A DNA stretch of 64,000 bases from Aspidiotus rigidus. Lineage: Eukaryota > Arthropoda > Insecta > Hemiptera > Diaspididae. Each line of letters starts with the position of its first letter. Position 1 is the first letter of the stretch. Location: the NCBI GenBank assembly GCA_035079385.1, contig JAVHKY010000003.1, forward strand, positions 23,141,501 to 23,205,500, in the 5' to 3' direction. Shown here in pieces: positions 38,701 to 49,632 of the stretch. The notes beneath the pieces were generated by a model. That model worked only from the letters and a program-made list of their open reading frames with translations. It ran no database searches and was not told where the DNA came from. Position numbers and translations under genes: made by a program.

Positions 38701-40833
38701 TCAGGCTATTCGAAAGTACGTTGTTGCTGCGTACGTAAGCTTTAGGAACTTTTCAACTTTTTTTTCTATCATCGGGATTTTACAATACAGTAGAATGAAT
38801 GCAATACTCAATTTACTTTTATCATTCAGAAAATATATGTTGAAGACTAGCCTCATAACACTCCTTTTACGAAACGAGTAGGTTGTACCCTCAAGAAACA
38901 AATTTCTTATTTATAGTTTTTCATTTGTTGCTTATATGCGTTTGACAAGGTCGTAACAGTTTCGTAAAATATAATTTTTGACGTTTTATTTTCGCTTTAT
39001 TATCGATAATAATTTTTGCCTATCCTTTTTTGCTTGTTTTTGGGGCCAATTGGTTCGAATTGATACTGGTAAAAAGAAACAAATAGTAGGCTATTACAAA
39101 TTTTTCATCTGCGTTGAACGGATTATAGCCTAATTTGTGAAAAATTTTCGATCGACGAGTATCTCTATTCAAATGCTGCGCACAGTGGAAAAATAGGATT
39201 TGTGGCCATGAGTTGACCGTGTGCTGTCGTAATTTTCTTTTGACGAAATATAGCGTGCATAAACCACTTATAAAGGTGTATCATATACGGTCTGAAGGCA
39301 GGCTCCACTGATCACTTTTAGTTGGTAGTTCGAGTTTTACAGATCCCCCTTAGGAATTTTAGTGACCTCTTTACACCTACCGCTACATGACTGTGTGGCT
39401 GGTGTGCTTGTGCACACGCATTAAGTATCAAACCAGACGTAGGGAGCGTTTGGTTTCTTTGTGTTGGCACGTTTTTTTCTTTGTCTGGATACGGTTCGTC
39501 TTTCGTTGCGGCTGCTATTTGAATTTGGAACTCCCCCTGTCTTCGTATCTCTCTCGCCGGTACTTTAGAATGTATTTACATTACACGTATTTTTCTTCCT
39601 CCTTCCACATCTTTATACTTTTCTTACGTGCGAACCGCGTTTAAATGTGAACCAGTCTTCTCTGGCTGTTTGTGTGTGCACGCTGTTGCAAATCTCTCCC
39701 TTAAATCATCGCGGTTGCGGGTTTGTACCTGATGGTGTATGTGGTAAAAACTGTCTCTGCCTAGGTATTGAAATGCTATGCATATAGGAATAATACGAGA
39801 CCATGTGAGAAAACTTTTATAGCTGTATGAATAATTTGGGGCCTTTCCATCGAGTTGCCCGTCATCATTGCCAGAAGCCCGTGTTCGTATTTCAAATAGA
39901 ATGTTATTTTAATTATTCTTTACATCGGTCGACTGAGTTTCCGATAATTGTGAATCACGTTTCCACGAGCGAAGTTCGGGTTTCGTGATTTGACACCGTA
40001 AAACAAAATAACAGAGGGTTATATATCGGTTTGCCAACGCGCACACGCTTTAATTATTCAATAAAATAAGAATAATTAAGTCTATTCATCGTATGTACAA
40101 GGTATAGCCATTAAAAAAAAAGGAGATAAGGTCGTTCGCTGTGTGCAAATAAGGTTTGTCAATAGGAATCAGAAATTTTTAGTGTCGACGAGAGTCAATT
40201 TCTGAGTACTGAGAGGAAAAACCTTTTTTTTTTTTTTGCGTCTTTAATTCGATAATAATTGTATCAGTTTTCTGCATCGATGTTATTACTGGTTGCATTT
40301 TTATGTAATGAATCGTATTTATTACTTTCTCGTCATAATAATTGGGAAACTAATTAGGATTATATAAGGCCTAACCTTTTTTTCCTGGCGCGAAGAGATT
40401 TCGGCGTAAAAATTTCCATCATTTTAACGCCTAATTAGGTTTGTCGAAACGAGACAAAAACCTTAATTGATGACAATATTTAGGCTCTAAAAAGTCCGAG
40501 TAAATGTCTCCGAGAAGAAATGTTACGAAATTTTCGTAAAATGGTCGAGCCCCGAGAACGGCGCTGAATTCTTTATGTAACAGTTGTGAAAATTGATTTT
40601 TCCGGCTGTTGGAAAATTGCTGCGGTAGTTATGGTATGACTTATTGATAGAAATAAGAATAGATAATTCTTCTGCATTGCGAATTATATTTTGCGCAAAT
40701 CTGGCAGAGGTGATGTAACAAGTTTTGGAAAGCGGAATATTTTTGATGCTTTCAGAACTCGTTCCTCGGAACCGACGAGTGCCCGGGATGTCTAGGGGAG
40801 CGGATTCATAAGAAATCAGGAGGGCAAATTGAA
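35766..40833. other. Intronic sequence with scattered relatives of the TGACGTCAT satellite
   Basis: TGACGTCAT cores at 35899 and 37042 share the longer string TGACGTCATAAAGCACC, and another TGACGTCA is at 36606. AACCTGTTTTATGGGG at 36555 and GGATCCCTGTTAAAAACC at 36763 recall the ends of the 3104-3520 element in a more decayed copy with one or two minisatellite units between (36640-36710). The part from 37100 to 40833 has no feature I can identify. Confidence 0.5.
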
Positions 40834-41382
40834 TGATGACTTTTTTCTCTAAAATGCGTATTAAGCGGGATATTTACTAAAAACTGATTTTGAGGGGGTT
40901 TCAACCGCCATAAAAAAGATGCTCTTGGGGAAAAATGCGGAGAAGTTGGTATGTTGTTTTAGACTTCATTCTTGACCATTTGCAGCAATCAGACCTTTAC
41001 TATGTCGCAGTGTTCTTTTTTTCCCCGAAACCTGTCTAATTTGACTACACTAATACTAAAATCAAAAATTTTAGAAAATCGCTCAACTTTCAAACCAACT
41101 TTTCAGCTCGAGTTTTTGGGCTAAGTTGACATACATAATAGTGAAATTTATAGGAAATTTGATGAGGAACAACTTTTGTTCGAACCTTTTTTTTCTCTGA
41201 TGCTTCGTTTTCGATTTATTCTCAGAAAACTAATTTTTGTGGTACTTTGACGGGGAGGGCTCGCTCTCTGATCGCTGTGGACTTTTAGTATGTTCTTTCA
41301 GGAGACAATTTTAAACATAATCCACGAAAAAAACCTTTGCCGGCATTTATTTCCATTTCAAAACCTAATCTGCCTGGGCTAT
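40834..41382 (-). repeat. Dispersed ~570-bp repeat, copy 3
   Basis: Same orientation as copy 2 (11711-12275). The outer end CCTAATCTGCCTGGGCTA at 41365-41382 matches the start of copy 1 (TAGCCCAGGCAGATTAGG), which best defines that terminus of the family. The inner end lies near 40834, where similarity stops earlier than in copies 1 and 2. Confidence 0.82.
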
Positions 41383-41534
41383 TGATGATTGGTACAATTT
41401 GGTCGAGAGGGATAAGATAGGAGAAAATTTCTGAAGGAAATTTGAAGTTGAACTCATCTACAAGTGATTAAGAGAGGTAGAACGTACTTCCATTCCTCAC
41501 ATTTTTTTGTATAGAACAATATGTAGAGCAGTAG

Positions 41535-41821
41535 CAAAGCCTCCTATAGTTAGAAGCCATGAACGTAGAAAGGCAACACCGCATTCGGCCCACGCATTTA
41601 CATGTAAAACACCTCTCTCATGAAAAAATCGAGTTGACCCTTATTTAAAGGAAATTTCACAAGCCACAACTTTTGTTCTTTTCGATTTTTTCAAAAACTT
41701 AATATTTTCTTAAGAAACAGACGCTCAAAGAGTTTCTCCCCATAAGAGCAATGTAAAAATCGGCCCACGGTTGTGCAGTTGCCAACTTTACGTTCATGGC
41801 TTCTAACTATAGGAGGCTTTG
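41535..41821. mobile_element. 287-bp inverted-repeat element with 7-bp target duplication
   Basis: Inverted ends CAAAGCCTCCTATAGTTAGA, continuing through AGCCATGAACGTA to TCGGCCCAC, about 60-70 bp per arm. GCAGTAG is present just outside both ends (41528-41534 and 41822-41828). No coding capacity; a MITE-type element. Confidence 0.85.
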
Positions 41822-42654
41822 GCAGTAGAGTTGATAGATACCGCCACTAGCGCTCCTACAGGATTCCGAATTTGCAAATGTAATCTAGGTTAGTAAAATC
41901 GTGTTCTACCGTGATCATCATTATTAAAGTGCGCATTCTACTCGCGATCTGGGTTAGGAGGCTGAGAAGATGAACCAATCCAAATTGTTGAGGCTTGCCT
42001 TGTTGCCTACTGCAAATACAACCGAGGTTGCGAACTACTCTATAGACGATACTATGCTCCAAATATTTGGATTTCGTTAGGGACGCGATTGCCGTTACTT
42101 CGTCTTTGAGAAGCGCAATAAGGATATTCGCATACCAGTCATTGAAAGGGATTGTGAACGCGGGTCTGTCATTCATTGGCGTACCGATCTTCGACATGAA
42201 CAAGATACAGACATCAAACCTAAGAATCATCGAGAATCTATATCGACCCTGACATTGATACCCACCCTCACGCCATCCAACGCTCGTGGCCTGATGCCAG
42301 TTTTCCATTAAAAGAAGAGAGAGCGATCCTCTTCACAGTCTTATGTGGACCATGTTCCAGCCGAGCTCCTCCAGAAGGGTTCTGGGTGTTGCTGACTCAC
42401 CTACAATCATGCACTCTTGACGACATAGAATACGCTGTCACTAACAAAGATTGACGTCGAGTAATTTTCCTTCCCAGGTACGAGTGTTGTGTAAATAAAA
42501 ATTTGATCGTATCAGGGGGGATGCTAAAATAACTACAGAGGAATTGGGACAGTGCTTGCAGAACGGGGAATGCCACCAAAAATTGGATGGATATATAAGA
42601 AAGATATTAAAAACCAAAAAAGAAATCAAATAGACTGAGAGGAGAAGGAAGGCA
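41822..42654. other. Intronic sequence, one unassigned open frame
   Basis: A 150-codon minus-strand frame (41856-42308) is the longest here. I recognise no domain in it; it could be chance or a decayed transposon. Confidence 0.45.
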
Positions 42655-42845
42655 AAAATAATAATAAATAAAAATAATGAAAAATAAAAATAAATAAATA
42701 AATAGAATAAATAAATAAATAAATAAAATAAAATAAAAATAAAATAAAATAAAAAATAAAAAAATAATAAAAAAATAAAATAGAATAAAATTAAATTAAT
42801 AAATAAATAAATAAGATAATAAAATAAGTAAAATGAAATAAAAAC
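42655..42845. repeat. A-rich AAAT/AAATA microsatellite
   Basis: Almost pure A and T built from AAATAAAT-type units with a few G interruptions. The 141-codon minus frame over it (poly Phe/Leu/Tyr/Ile) is an artefact. Confidence 0.9.
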
Positions 42846-42908
42846 TGAAGTCATACCCTCTTTCAATAGGGAGTTCAGTGTATAGTTATACAGTGTATTT
42901 CGAACTCG

Positions 42909-42961
42909 TCATGAGAGGGGTGGGGAAAAACCATGGTAAAACCCACCCAACTCTCATGACT
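42909..42961. repeat. 53-bp hairpin between two A-rich tracts
   Basis: GTCATGAGAG, GGGTGGG on the left and CCCACCC, CTCTCATGAC on the right form an imperfect inverted repeat around AAAAACCATGG. It sits midway between A-rich tracts at 42655-42845 and 42978-43033. Confidence 0.7.
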
Positions 42962-42977
42962 AAATGTAATGTTTAAA

Positions 42978-42978
42978 T

Positions 42979-43010
<32 letters not shown>

Positions 43011-43033
43011 AATAATAAAAAAAAAAAAAAAAA
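42978..43033. repeat. (AAAT)n and poly-A tract
   Basis: Nine or so AAAT units followed by an A-run of about 16. Confidence 0.9.
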
Positions 43034-46000
43034 GATGCGATTGTGGTCGTCGTCAGTCCAGTTCAAGAGTCTGGGGAAAAGTTCTCAAATGCTAAACGGT
43101 GTTTTCTCGAAAGATGATGGAAAATTATTTGATTGAATTGACGTAAACGTGAGCTCCGTCAGGAGCAAATTTGTCGTATATCTTTGGTCCTCCTCAAAAG
43201 AAAGATGAAATCGACGCTTATAGAAATAATTCTGGGTTTTGATTATCGTTTTCTGCTGGAACAGTTTTGAAGAAAAACTCGTCCAATGATGACGGATTTT
43301 ATTAATCTGGGGAGTTTTTCCACATAATTTTCTATTTTGGGGACGTTATTATCACCAAGAAAATATTTCGTCAATCATTTCATTATTGGATTCTTGGGAT
43401 AAGATGATAGATCAGCAATGATTCGCTATCAATTTGGTAATCCCAAATTGTGTTACCTGTTTGTGAACTATGGTCAGAAGAATCAACCGTTTCTTTTCTG
43501 GATCCTGGCTTCTGGGCACACGTCTGAAGCATTGTATGAATTGTATCTACCTTCTTCACAAATAATATCTTGGCATTGAAGAACGCTGGTTCCTCTTTCA
43601 TACTGTTTAATACTTACCACGATTTCGCATATTGCAACGTTGTTCTCTATTCGCGGATAAAGGTCCCGCTAGGAGCGCTACTTGTTCTGCGAAAAAAGTG
43701 ATCATGGTGTTTTCCACCATGAGACGACATACCAATAAAATCGTAATTCCACCGTTTCAAATTGGTTTTCATGAAAAATTCAGAGAACAAAACTTGTTGC
43801 CCTTTCAATTTTCTTTCAGATGAATGTAATTTTAGGTTTTTTAAATAACTTTTTTCATTTCATCACTTTTTTTGGAAACTTCCTCAAGTTGCCGTCATGG
43901 TAAACCCAGAGGGCGCCTACTTTGCCTTTATTCGCGAATAGCTTCTTTATATTTTAAGGTTCTTATCATATGGAAATCGAATGGCAAACTTCTTCAGTGG
44001 GCATCTATGCATAAAACTCGACCGAATTTGGATAGTTGAAGGGTTCGTGAGGAAGGATCATGTTCTGTTCATATTCCAGGTGCTGTATATAGCGCAACCA
44101 TTTGTTCGAGACAATACTTAACTATTTTTTTATTCTCATTTGTATGTTATAGTCGTTATTGTGATAGCGATGGTTTGAATTAAAACGATTACCTTGAGGA
44201 TGGAGGAAACAGGCGTTCATTAGTATGTCAGCAGGGTCAATAGCGTAGTTCGTCGAACTTCCGCTACGATAGTGTGGCAAATGCATGCTTCATCCTTCAC
44301 CCTCGTTCGCTCCATAATTTGTGAAGTAGTTCATTCAGGAGGGGGTGGAGTATGAATTGTATACGAGATCTGTTCCTGTCGATCATTATTTTAAATTTCA
44401 CGTAGATTTATAAAACCCTCCTCGTGCACTTTCGTATCAACAGAGGAGTACAGGAGTTGTTGAGCTCCTTTCTTCGGTTTTCAAAAAATCTAGAATATTT
44501 CATGTAGTGTATATTGTAGGCTATACAATTCGTTGTAAGTAGACTTCCTCAGTTTTTTCCTCTTATATAATGTACACTCGAGGGTAGAAAAATATACGGC
44601 GAGTATTCTCTCGAATAAAGAAGTGTGAGTGAGCTCTTTCTTTTCATAGCACTTGTACTGTTTTCAGACTCTTTTATGATACGTCTTCTTCGACCACCAT
44701 TCTGTCTTTCTTGGTTCTATCATTAATGTACTCGTATATATCCGCTAAATTAATAACTTTTCGTATAGAAATGATACACAATGAGTGAGCTTCTTTTGAT
44801 GAAACTTTTTATAGGTTATACGTTTGTGAGTTCATTAGTTCCAGCGATCGTTAAAAAATTTTAGTGTGCAGCCATGATGTTGTCTGGTTTTCTGTAAAGA
44901 TAAGATCTTCGGTGGTCGGAGGGATGTAAATGTATACGGCAAATTACGTACGTTGCCGAAGGCTGCTTCGCTTTCTTGAAACAAATTCAAATTACTGGTC
45001 GCAATTAATTATTCGACGCTGTTCTGGAAGGAGTGTGAGGTGGTAATTAGTCAATTTATACGTTTCTCACGCGGCATGAACTGCATGAGATTGAAATTAG
45101 GAACATATGCTCGATGTAGGTCTAGTGCATTACAGACCATCCTAAGTGTGTAATGACGGGCGTATATTCGTCATTATATTCACTGCATATAACCAGCTGA
45201 TAATTTGGATAGAAGAAAGAGGCGTGTATGTAGCGAAGTATACCGTCTGACATTTTATGAATTGTAAAAATTAGTAACGCGCAGGACGTTGTTTCCTTAG
45301 AATATACGCAAGGTTACCCCACTCCCAGAACTCCAAAAAATTATTTCAATTAATGTAAATATCGCGAAGTGAAAAAACTAAGGCGACAATAGCAAGTACA
45401 TATAGGAGTGAAGAAGAATGCAGAGTACGTTGAAAAGCTCGCTAGAATGACCTACTATTTTTTTGGTCGCTTCTGCAAACTGTTTGACTAACAGTCTTTT
45501 GTTTTGCCCAGTGCGTGTGTGGAACGCATCACTTTGAAGAATATATAACGTTACTGTAAAACTACTCATTAAAAATATTATGTATTCGGTTCTCGGTGTA
45601 TTGTATTAGAATTGTAAATGAAACGAGTTTGGTATAGCGACGCGGTTAGTAATTATCTGGTCGAAAATTTATTTGAGGTTTTCCAAGGTTCGAATGTGCC
45701 TGATTGGATGAATTGAGACACGATAAGACCAAACGTGTGTTTGCGATTTAGGTTGCCATTTTGAATTTGAGGTGAAATTTACGCTATCCTTTAGCGAAGA
45801 AAGATACCTCCACTTGTGACAACTGCAGATGTTGTACTTATGCTTGTACTTGCGTGAAATTGACCCAATGTCTCCTTGAAGACCACGTTAAGAAGGAAAC
45901 CTATATACTAACTGGAGCGCGTGTTGTCTACGTCAATGATCCTATTCGCAGTGTCTGCATTTATAGATCAAACGAGACAAAAGTTTACTCGTACACCTGT

Positions 46001-46077
46001 TAAACTGATGTAGAAAGCTTGAGAAGATTTAACCGGTAACGTCATTTGCAGAGGGGAGACGCCTTATTAATATAATA
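43034..46077. other. Intronic sequence, nothing recognised
   Basis: AT-rich, no repeats or coding signals that I can support. Confidence 0.55.
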
Positions 46078-46213
46078 TGTGACCCCGTCTACAGAAATCC
46101 GGCTTAGCGTTGAATATCGATCAGAAGGAAAGGATCTATTATCAGGGGAGGAAGATTCCTTTTCTCCTGATTGTAATTGAACACTAAGCCAGGTTTCTGT
46201 AGACGGGGTCACA
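46078..46213. mobile_element. 136-bp hairpin MITE with TA flanks
   Basis: Ends TGTGACCCCGTCTACAGAAA and its inverted copy, flanked on both sides by TA (46076-46077 and 46214-46215), as expected for Tc1/mariner-type insertion. The centre is also self-complementary (ATCAGAAGGAAAGGA with TCCTTTTCTCCTGAT). No coding capacity. Confidence 0.85.
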
Positions 46214-46728
46214 TATACGTCTTCATAAAGGTGAAGCTTGCATAACAAAAGCTGAATTTGATTCGCGGGTAAAAATTACCTCCCTGCTGTTCCCTACCTA
46301 TCCTTCTGTTCTGAATTCTTCAAACAAAAGTGATGTTGAGTCCAAAAGATAGAGAATACTCTTGTTTGTGGTTCTAGAAGAACAACACCTATGACCCAAA
46401 GACATGAATTATGTCCATCTCTGAACCACTCAAATGTCGTATTGTATTGTGTCTGAAGGACGAAAAACTGTTTCATAAAAATCGGTGAAGACAAAGGTAT
46501 TCAAGGACACTTTTTGTGTCGGATGTCAGAATTAATGACATATTATATCATTTATATCCTAAAAGACAAACGAAAAATTTGAAATAGTCCCCAAACCAAC
46601 GATGGCTAAATTCGAGAACGTCCAGAATCACCATATGTGAGTCACAAACTAATTCAATCAAATGAGGAATGTACCTTGCAGCGTATGAGCTAACGAGAGA
46701 AGAATACGATTCGCGACGAAGAGGATTT

Positions 46729-47163
46729 TTATTAGTGCGTGCACAGAACCAGTAAGGAAAAGAGACTGAGAGCCGCTTGTACCAACTTCCTAATCTCCTG
46801 GTTAAGTCAACTTAAACTTTGTTCAGTTGTACCAACCCACATGATCCTAGTTTAACTAGGCATATTACCAGCTAAACCAAGTTTAACCTAACTGCCAAAA
46901 CCCGTAGTTAGCTTTTTAAACTTGGTTTAATTTTTGGTACAAGCGGCCCTGAATACAGGTTGTTATATACACACAAGGGTGAGAGAAAATATTGTGACAG
47001 GGCGCGCGTAGAGAAAGCATTTCTTTTAATTTAACGCGACGCTGAACGATTTATTAGTGCGTGCACAGAACCAAAAAGAAACACCTACGAGGGTGAGAGA
47101 AAATATTGCGACAGGGGCGCATGTAGAGAAAGCATTTCTTTTGATTAAGCGTGACGCTGAATG
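46729..47163. repeat. Tandem duplication of a ~115-bp unit, one copy carrying a MITE
   Basis: TTATTAGTGCGTGCACAGAA starts at 46729 and again at 47051-47052. GGGTGAGAGAAAATATTG then GACAGGG, AGAGAAAGCATTTCTTTT and GACGCTGAA follow in both copies. The first copy is longer because it contains the inverted-repeat element at 46769-46950. Confidence 0.8.
46769..46950. mobile_element. 182-bp inverted-repeat MITE
   Basis: Ends AGAGCCGCTTGTACCAA and, inverted, AGGGCCGCTTGTACCAA. The interior has further complementary TTAAACTTGG/CCAAGTTTAA-type blocks. No obvious target duplication. Confidence 0.75.
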
Positions 47164-48292
47164 AACTTCAACTGGTTCACGGATTTACGAACGGGTCTAA
47201 AGAATTGTATCTCTTTTGTCGACGGACGCCTACCCGCTCGTCACATATACCTTATACTGAAACTGTGATCATTGATGATCAAATGGTCCACGAAGGCCGA
47301 TTCTCCTGGGTTTTCTTTTTTTCCCAAGCTTTCTTATGCTCGGTCACTGTAATCTTAAGCTGAAGACTAGAGTCTCCCCCATTATATACACACCGTTACA
47401 ATATGTACACTCTTCACCCTACATTCTCAATTTCTCTTAATGAGCGAAACAGGGCCCCTTAGCCTAATCTGCGAAAATTCCATATTTTTTGATAAATACG
47501 TGAAACGAGCAAGAAAAAGTTGAATCATTCCAGGCAGATAGGCAAAGGAGTTGCTTATTTCATGAAATGGGAATTTTTGGTCCATCCCACATTGCTGTAT
47601 GTTCGGTCCAGCATAACGAAGGCTAAAGTCACCATGACTGTCTGTGAATTTTTTTTTATTGTCTATTGTCCGACACTGAGTGTACCAAAGCAATACTCAG
47701 TGACGGACGGAGAGCTGGTTTGATATCTATTGCAACCAGCACCACACCAAAGTACCAAAGGTTTATCAAAGGGGGTGCTAGGATCTCTTATGCTTAAGGC
47801 TAATTACAGGTGGTTATTGTTTTGCTGGAGGTGATAACTATTGTATGGTTGGGAATGATTGGTGTACTTAAGCTTATGAACTTTGCTACATTTTGTTTCC
47901 GTTGCTCCGTTGATAAAATCGTCATGTTTTCCTTGGTAGTTGCCCATTGCTTGTCGTCTGCTTGTCGCGGTTGCCGCTTATGTAGCGAGCCCCTAAGGCT
48001 GATGGATCTTTTATACTGAAAGCTAGAGTGTAACTACTTCATTCTTGTGGTCACTGCATCCATGCATCGTCATTTGATGCACCAGTGTGCTTGCTTAGGA
48101 GTAGTCTTCCTTCCACGAGGTCTTCTGGGTGTATCCTTTCAGGGCTGTGATCATAGCCAATATTGCCAGTCCAGGGCAGTAGTATTTCCCGGATTTCTTC
48201 TAATTCTGCTTCAAGGTCCGCGTCTTCTACGAGATTCTCATACATTAGGGATAAGTCTTATCTGCCCTTGACTTTTTCAACTTTGATGTATA
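47164..48292. other. Intronic sequence with a possible old coding remnant
   Basis: On the minus strand 48245-48051 encodes an acidic stretch (EDADLEAELEEIREILLPW), and 48019-47830 a polar stretch, in frames broken from one another. It looks more protein-like than its surroundings, but I do not recognise the source. Otherwise no features. Confidence 0.35.
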
Positions 48293-48294
48293 TA

Positions 48295-49632
48295 TGTTAC
48301 AGTTAAAACCCGAAATCAGTAAATTCTAAAATTCACTAGTCAAAACTAGTTGCCACAAATGACTTTAGTCAGAACTAGTTTTGACTAGTTAATTCTAGAA
48401 TAAAAAAAATTGTTTGAATTCATCAGTAAATTCTAGTTATGACTGAAATGAATTGAAATTGTTCGAGTTCAAAAGGTGATGGTGTTTCCAGACATACTTC
48501 GGCCAAATTGATAGATATTTGGTAGTTCTGTTCAACTTTGAGGATAAGTAGCTCACACCGGGATAAATTATACGAAAAAGTTCTAAATTTTTCTTCCTTA
48601 ATTCACACATTAAACCGCATATCATACGAATTCGTCGGCCTATAAACGTTACAAGAGCAAATCTAACAGTGACTAATTGACGCACACCATTCAAGTACAA
48701 ACAAGCTTTGTGAAAAACAAAAATTCAAGGGTGTTGGAGGCTGGAGGCACTTTGTCTCTGGAGGTACCTTGCCTCCGTCTCCAATGAGGCGAAGATGGTG
48801 AGGATTTAAACCAAGATGTTGGAGGCTGGAGCATTTTGCCTCCGGAGGTACCTTGCTTCCACCTAGAGGCTTGGAGGTGCTTCCAAAGACCCTTTAGGAG
48901 GCACTTTTTTCAACAGTATTCTATTCCTCGAAACCTCATTCAGCCACTTTGATGCTAGCGCTGCTCGGTTTGGAGAAAAGCCAAAGTTTTCAACACACCT
49001 TCTGAGTATCATCTGTCATCTGGCAACACTGGTAGGCCAATATGCTACATCTGGTCACACTGATCAACATTACAAGTGCCTTCGGAGGCGTCTCCAAAGA
49101 CGTCTTCGGTTTCTTCGACAGTGCCTCCGGAGGCATTTTCTCCAATCTCAGTAATTGCGCTGGAGGTATTTGAAGGTACTTCCAGAGACATACTTTGGAG
49201 GTCAGAAGACGCCTCCAAACGTGTCCACTGGAGGCAACCGGAGTCGGAGAGTCATTTTCTGTATTCGTTCCGGACGCCTCTAAAAAAAATATGCCTCCAA
49301 CACCCTTGATAAAAATGCAATTACATTTGTACTAGGGAAGAAATCCATCTTACCGATTGGATTCACCCTTCTTGTTATCACTAGTTAAAACTAGTTTTCC
49401 CTGACAATCATAATTTCTTCTCTATTTCACTTTTTACTAGTCAATTCTAGTTTTCACTGGTAAAAACTAGTTTTACCTGAAATTATTTAAGTTAAAACTA
49501 GCTCCGACGCTGAGGGTCACGGTAAATTCTAGAGTTAACTAGTCGAAACTAGTTCTGACTAAAGTCATTTGTGGCAACTAGTTTTGACTAGTTAATTTTA
49601 GAATTTACTGATTTCGGGTTTTAACTGTAACA
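48295..49632. mobile_element. 1.34-kb foldback element with TA flanks and ACTAGT-rich arms
   Basis: Ends TGTTACAGTTAAAACCCGAA, continuing through AATCAGTAAATTCTA, and the inverted copy at 49598-49632. TA lies outside both ends (48293-48294 and 49633-49634). The arms (48295-48405 and 49520-49632) match over about 110 bp. They and the inner right arm are full of AACTAGTTTTGACTAGTTAA-type motifs. The centre (48735-49310) is a mosaic of GGAGGC/GCCTCC blocks. An 87-codon minus frame (48437-48700) has no recognisable domain. Probably non-autonomous. Confidence 0.82.

Noticed and set aside
41856..42308. 150-codon minus-strand frame
   Set aside because: No domain recognised and no supporting structure; left as unassigned sequence.
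42441..42866. 141-codon hydrophobic minus-strand frame resembling a membrane protein
   Set aside because: It is the translation of an A/T-only microsatellite (Phe, Leu, Tyr, Ile).
46042..46248. 68-codon minus-strand frame
   Set aside because: Covers a hairpin MITE almost exactly; both strands are similar by symmetry.
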